Of a DNA stretch of 64,000 nucleotides, positions 63,951-64,000 are shown one piece after another. Source of the stretch: Candidatus Poribacteria bacterium (GTDB lineage Bacteria > Poribacteria > WGA-4E > WGA-3G). The stretch covers positions 1 to 64,000 of the forward strand of contig JAPPCZ010000081.1 in NCBI GenBank assembly GCA_028824685.1, read 5' to 3'. The notes beneath the pieces are model-generated. The model made no database searches. It had not been told where the DNA came from and worked only from the letters and a program-made list of their open reading frames with translations. A program made the position numbers and the translations under genes. How positions within the stretch are numbered: position 1 is the stretch's first letter; every line of letters begins with the position of its first letter.

Positions 63951-64000
63951 AGTTAGGCTCTTAAAAATACCCGGTAATGGTATCACAATGTGATTATTCC
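63951..64000. other. Window end, no feature
   Basis: Fifty bases after the kinase stop with no gene or repeat recognised. Confidence 0.5.

Noticed and set aside
1..64000. tRNA or rRNA genes
   Set aside because: No cloverleaf with TTCRA-type T-loop or rRNA signature was recognised by eye in the intergenic regions; a covariance search would settle it.

Overview
The window is a typical bacterial chromosome segment: about 85-90% coding, moderate-to-low GC, and short operons on both strands. The best guess for its origin is Candidatus Poribacteria or a close relative. That rests on the gene mix: a secreted LamG-domain protein, a neutral-ceramidase-like protein, a large polytopic membrane protein of the DUF6785-like type, a secreted LRR / glycoside-hydrolase-like protein ending in a dockerin with DVNGDGVVNIQDL repeats, and very many short palindromic intergenic repeats. 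This assignment is inference; no rRNA or tRNA gene was found in the window.

Layout. 0-10 kb: a secreted pseudoprotease/DUF4097 protein, a three-gene glycosyltransferase operon (minus strand), a PhoR-like histidine kinase, TenA thiaminase II, a sugar isomerase-like TIM barrel and a LamG protein. 10-18 kb: a ceramidase-like gene with a possible ssDNA-annealing-type gene, an orphan sugar ABC ATPase followed by tsaE and a GT4 glycosyltransferase, and a DUF2007-like membrane protein. 18-19 kb: a UPF0175 antitoxin-like gene with remnants of other toxin-antitoxin genes. 19-28 kb: pyrK-bioB, a small membrane protein, a metallophosphoesterase, a STAS protein, a 630-residue membrane protein, a decayed ISAs1-family transposase and dprA. 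28-36 kb: an SbsA/Ig-like lipoprotein behind a long leader, an ECF sigma/anti-sigma pair and a 1570-residue TPR protein. 36-50 kb: an alanine-glyoxylate-type aminotransferase, guaA with an M14-like deacylase, an OmpA/DUF4398 lipoprotein pair, rng with rplU-rpmA, and a PorX/PorY-like two-component pair. 50-64 kb: a HAD hydrolase, a TIGR01777 epimerase, an aminotransferase, two SDRs, a tandem 6-pyruvoyl-tetrahydropterin synthase-like protein with folE, the dockerin protein, a doubled CorC/CNNM transporter, KDPG aldolase and a Ser/Thr kinase with an altered DFG motif.

The intergenic DNA is unusually rich in small repeats. At least four families of elements with terminal inverted repeats can be read directly. 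One copy (17813-17968) is flanked by a 9-bp direct repeat, as expected of a transposed MITE. One REP-like palindrome (near 37.1 kb) is interrupted by a different repeat. These elements carry the abundant GTAGGAGCGA-type palindromes inside them.

The most interesting protein-level points are the PorX/PorY-like pair, the doubled CorC/CNNM protein, the tandem PTPS with one copy lacking its catalytic Cys beside folE, a kinase with DFS in place of DFG, a signal peptide split by an in-frame TAG, and a two-member family of uncharacterised small membrane proteins. No CRISPR array or complete defence island was seen.
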